Below, piece by piece: positions 61,894-64,000 of a stretch of 64,000 nt of DNA (positions within the stretch are counted from its first letter, which is position 1; the number at the start of each line of letters is the position of its first letter). Below the pieces are notes generated by a model that saw only the letters and a list, made by a program, of their open reading frames with translations, made no database searches and was not told the DNA's origin. The translations under genes and the position numbers were made by a program. The DNA is taken from assembly GCA_026874595.1 (NCBI GenBank), contig CM049316.1, forward strand, positions 53,515,676 to 53,579,675, given 5' to 3'. This DNA comes from Sipunculus nudus. Taxonomy: Eukaryota; Annelida; Sipuncula; Golfingiida; Sipunculidae.

Positions 61894-64000
61894 GAATCTG
61901 ATTTTTTTTTTATCTCCATTATAAAATTTGTGTTCATCACGCATACGTGATCTGTTTATATTAGGTTCCGTAACAAGTGTTATAATTGTGATATAACTGT
62001 CACACAATAAGTATTAGAATGTTACATAACTGGCTGACATAAGTGCTCAATATAAAACATGACAATATGCCCCCAACCTAAAGTATCTCTATGCCCAACA
62101 TTTAGACAACACCTTTACTAATAGCTAATATCCTGATAACACACCGCAGTATAATGAAGCCAGCTTCAACTATGATATTACATAAGGTGCTGTGGTGACA
62201 AGTATTCAGTAAAATTTGATGTACCATCAGCCTTGGAGCAATCTTGAGGTAACATATCAGAATGACAATAAACCAGTGATATATTGACAAATATGATAAG
62301 AATTAATAGCCATATCAGTTTCTCCACAGACAATATTATGCTGACCAGTTACATCTGCCACTTTTGATATTCATACTGTGTTTGTTTGTGTATTTGGTAA
62401 CCTCGTATATAAGACTACGCTCACTTTTTAGGTCCAAATATTGGTAACAATTATCTGCGAATATCCATGAGGTGGCACCTGCTAAGAATTAGCATGTCCA
62501 GAGTCTTCAGTACAGGGCATTGATACCCTCTTTTTTTAAATTAAAAATGTCAGTCTTCATATACTATATCCCACCACTGTACTGCCACTTTGGTAAACAC
62601 AAGGCCACATGTACGTCTTCACCTAGACACAGAACATGACTGGTCACATAACATATGCTAATAAACAGTTAAAATGTTGAATTAATTTCCCTTGTTACAT
62701 CCTGATACAACATTAAGTACACTTGGATTACACCAAGCATTTCTCCATGGCAAGAATATATCTGTTTCTATCTGCCTCCCCCTTCACTGTGCAAACCTTA
62801 TATCCCCCCCCCCCCCCCCCCCCGCCTCCATTCATTTAAACAAGTGCCAGGTATGGTAATTATTCTTACAGACTAACAGCTGATCAACATATATGGAATG
62901 CTGTGACACTTCCATTAATTAATATAATCTTCAAGTGAACTCTTAAAAAAAAAGTACAGAAATTTACAATCACTGCCATCTTTGTACTTAGCACATAGCT
63001 CACTCCTGAACAATTGAGACCAAAAGCATCCACTTTGAACCACATGATTCTTAGAGTTATACGGAATAAAATGTTTAATATGGGCCTTTCAAAGGAAGAG
63101 AACAGGATTGCCACAAATCCCTCCTCCTGCCCCCCCCCCCCTTTGCCTGAGTTTGGGGTTAACATTTACAAAATCAGGATTGTCATAAATAACCCCCCCC
63201 CCCCCCCCAACTCCTGTCCCCCACCAAAAAGTTTTCCAACAGGTTTTCTAGTGGTCACAGCTCAATTGGATGTAGTGTTTTAACTAGCTTTTTGTATCAC
63301 TGTTGAATTATGACTTTAGCTGAAAATCATGAATATTCATAGTTACATTCCTGTTACTGACCATCCAGGCTAAGCTCATTCTGGTAATGTCCAGCAATGA
63401 AAGCTGATACTGAATAATATGATGAGTTTTATGCATACTCATGACTAAGGTCATAAAGCAAAAGATCTGTTCTCATCCACATCCCAGCCATCATAAAGAT
63501 CAAATCAAAACCAAATCCAGGGAAGCCTATACTTAACAAGTCACCAGACACTGACATGTACTAATGATTCCCAGGGAAAATCCAATGCAGGGCCAGTGTT
63601 CTCAGTGAGCAATTTAGTAATGTTTGAGGAAACTAGTTCTTTCAGAAGTTGCGAGTGTGATTAAGGATCAAATTATCTGAATCAGAACAGGCCAATCAGC
63701 CTTATTAAAATGCATGAAAATCCCACAAGATACTCCCAGAAACAGTATGACACACAGAGGCTGCCATGTCATCTACAAAAAGGATACACTAGTTTGGGCA
63801 ATAAACAAGTTTTTAATTATGCAGCTAATTGGCCAAAAGCATACAAAAAAAACATCTCATTGAATGGCACACCAATGATTGCTATGATTCACTCTTGCGA
63901 TCTCAACATATAGAAACCTACACAGAGTAGAGTTTGGTCATAAGTACACGATGTATTGTATCCCCAGTCTGAGAATTAAGTCAGGGATACTATGGTTTCA
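61894..64000. other. No gene recognised; three poly-C tracts
   Basis: AT-rich DNA with C-runs at about 62805-62823, 63130-63141 and 63193-63208. The latter two are read as proline runs by the frame at 63014-63283, which I do not consider a gene. Confidence 0.45.

Noticed and set aside
63014-63283. Proline-rich protein frame
   Set aside because: The proline runs come from poly-C tracts that occur throughout the window in non-coding repeats.

Overview
This window looks like nuclear DNA from a lophotrochozoan animal, most likely a bivalve or other mollusc. It is AT-rich and gene-poor, with long introns carrying clean splice signals. It is packed with non-autonomous transposons built like the Helentron-associated (HINE, pearl/CvA-like) elements described from bivalves, plus tRNA-derived SINE-like units, a probable solo LTR and several large tandem arrays. 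I see no bacterial genes, operons or CRISPR. Almost all short open frames here are chance frames in non-coding DNA. The species assignment is inference.

The one gene I can name is on the + strand. Two phase-compatible coiled-coil exons (47869-47968 and 53543-53661) match the start of the coiled-coil region of LRRCC1/CLERC, a centrosomal/centriolar protein. I found no other exon of it. Its intron (47969-53542) is unusual. About 70 copies of a 32-bp unit, apparently born from the exon/intron junction, multiply the 5' splice site. A 60-bp pyrimidine-rich array at the other end multiplies 3'-splice-site-like sequence and was later split by a transposon. A second, weaker candidate is a minus-strand four-exon gene (about 17.7-20.2 kb). 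It encodes a predicted 54-residue protein with four evenly spaced cysteines, and lies inside a 4.2-kb segment bounded by short inverted repeats and TA dinucleotides.

Layout. 1-3.8 kb: an old composite element (family F) with a nested family A element. 5.8-7.3 kb: a family C element, then a MITE (family H). 7.85-14.06 kb: a 23-bp satellite with dimer, hexamer and decamer higher-order structure. 15.8 kb: a tRNA-derived SINE. 17.0-21.3 kb: the TIR-bounded segment with the small gene. 22.7-24.2 kb: families B and A joined. 24.6-25.0 kb: a tandem pair of tRNA-like units. 27.9-28.5 kb: the second MITE H copy. 33.2-38.5 kb: a second family F composite with family D nested in it. 39.2-40.3 kb: a 40-bp minisatellite. 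41.3 kb: a SINE-like unit. 45.2-47.3 kb: family A, then MITE H inside a hAT-like element. 47.9-53.7 kb: the LRRCC1 exons and arrays. 53.9-64 kb: intron or intergenic DNA with microsatellites, a 50-bp repeat and a solo-LTR candidate.

All repeat counts and boundaries were read by eye and may be off by a few bases. Family letters A-H are local labels, not database names.
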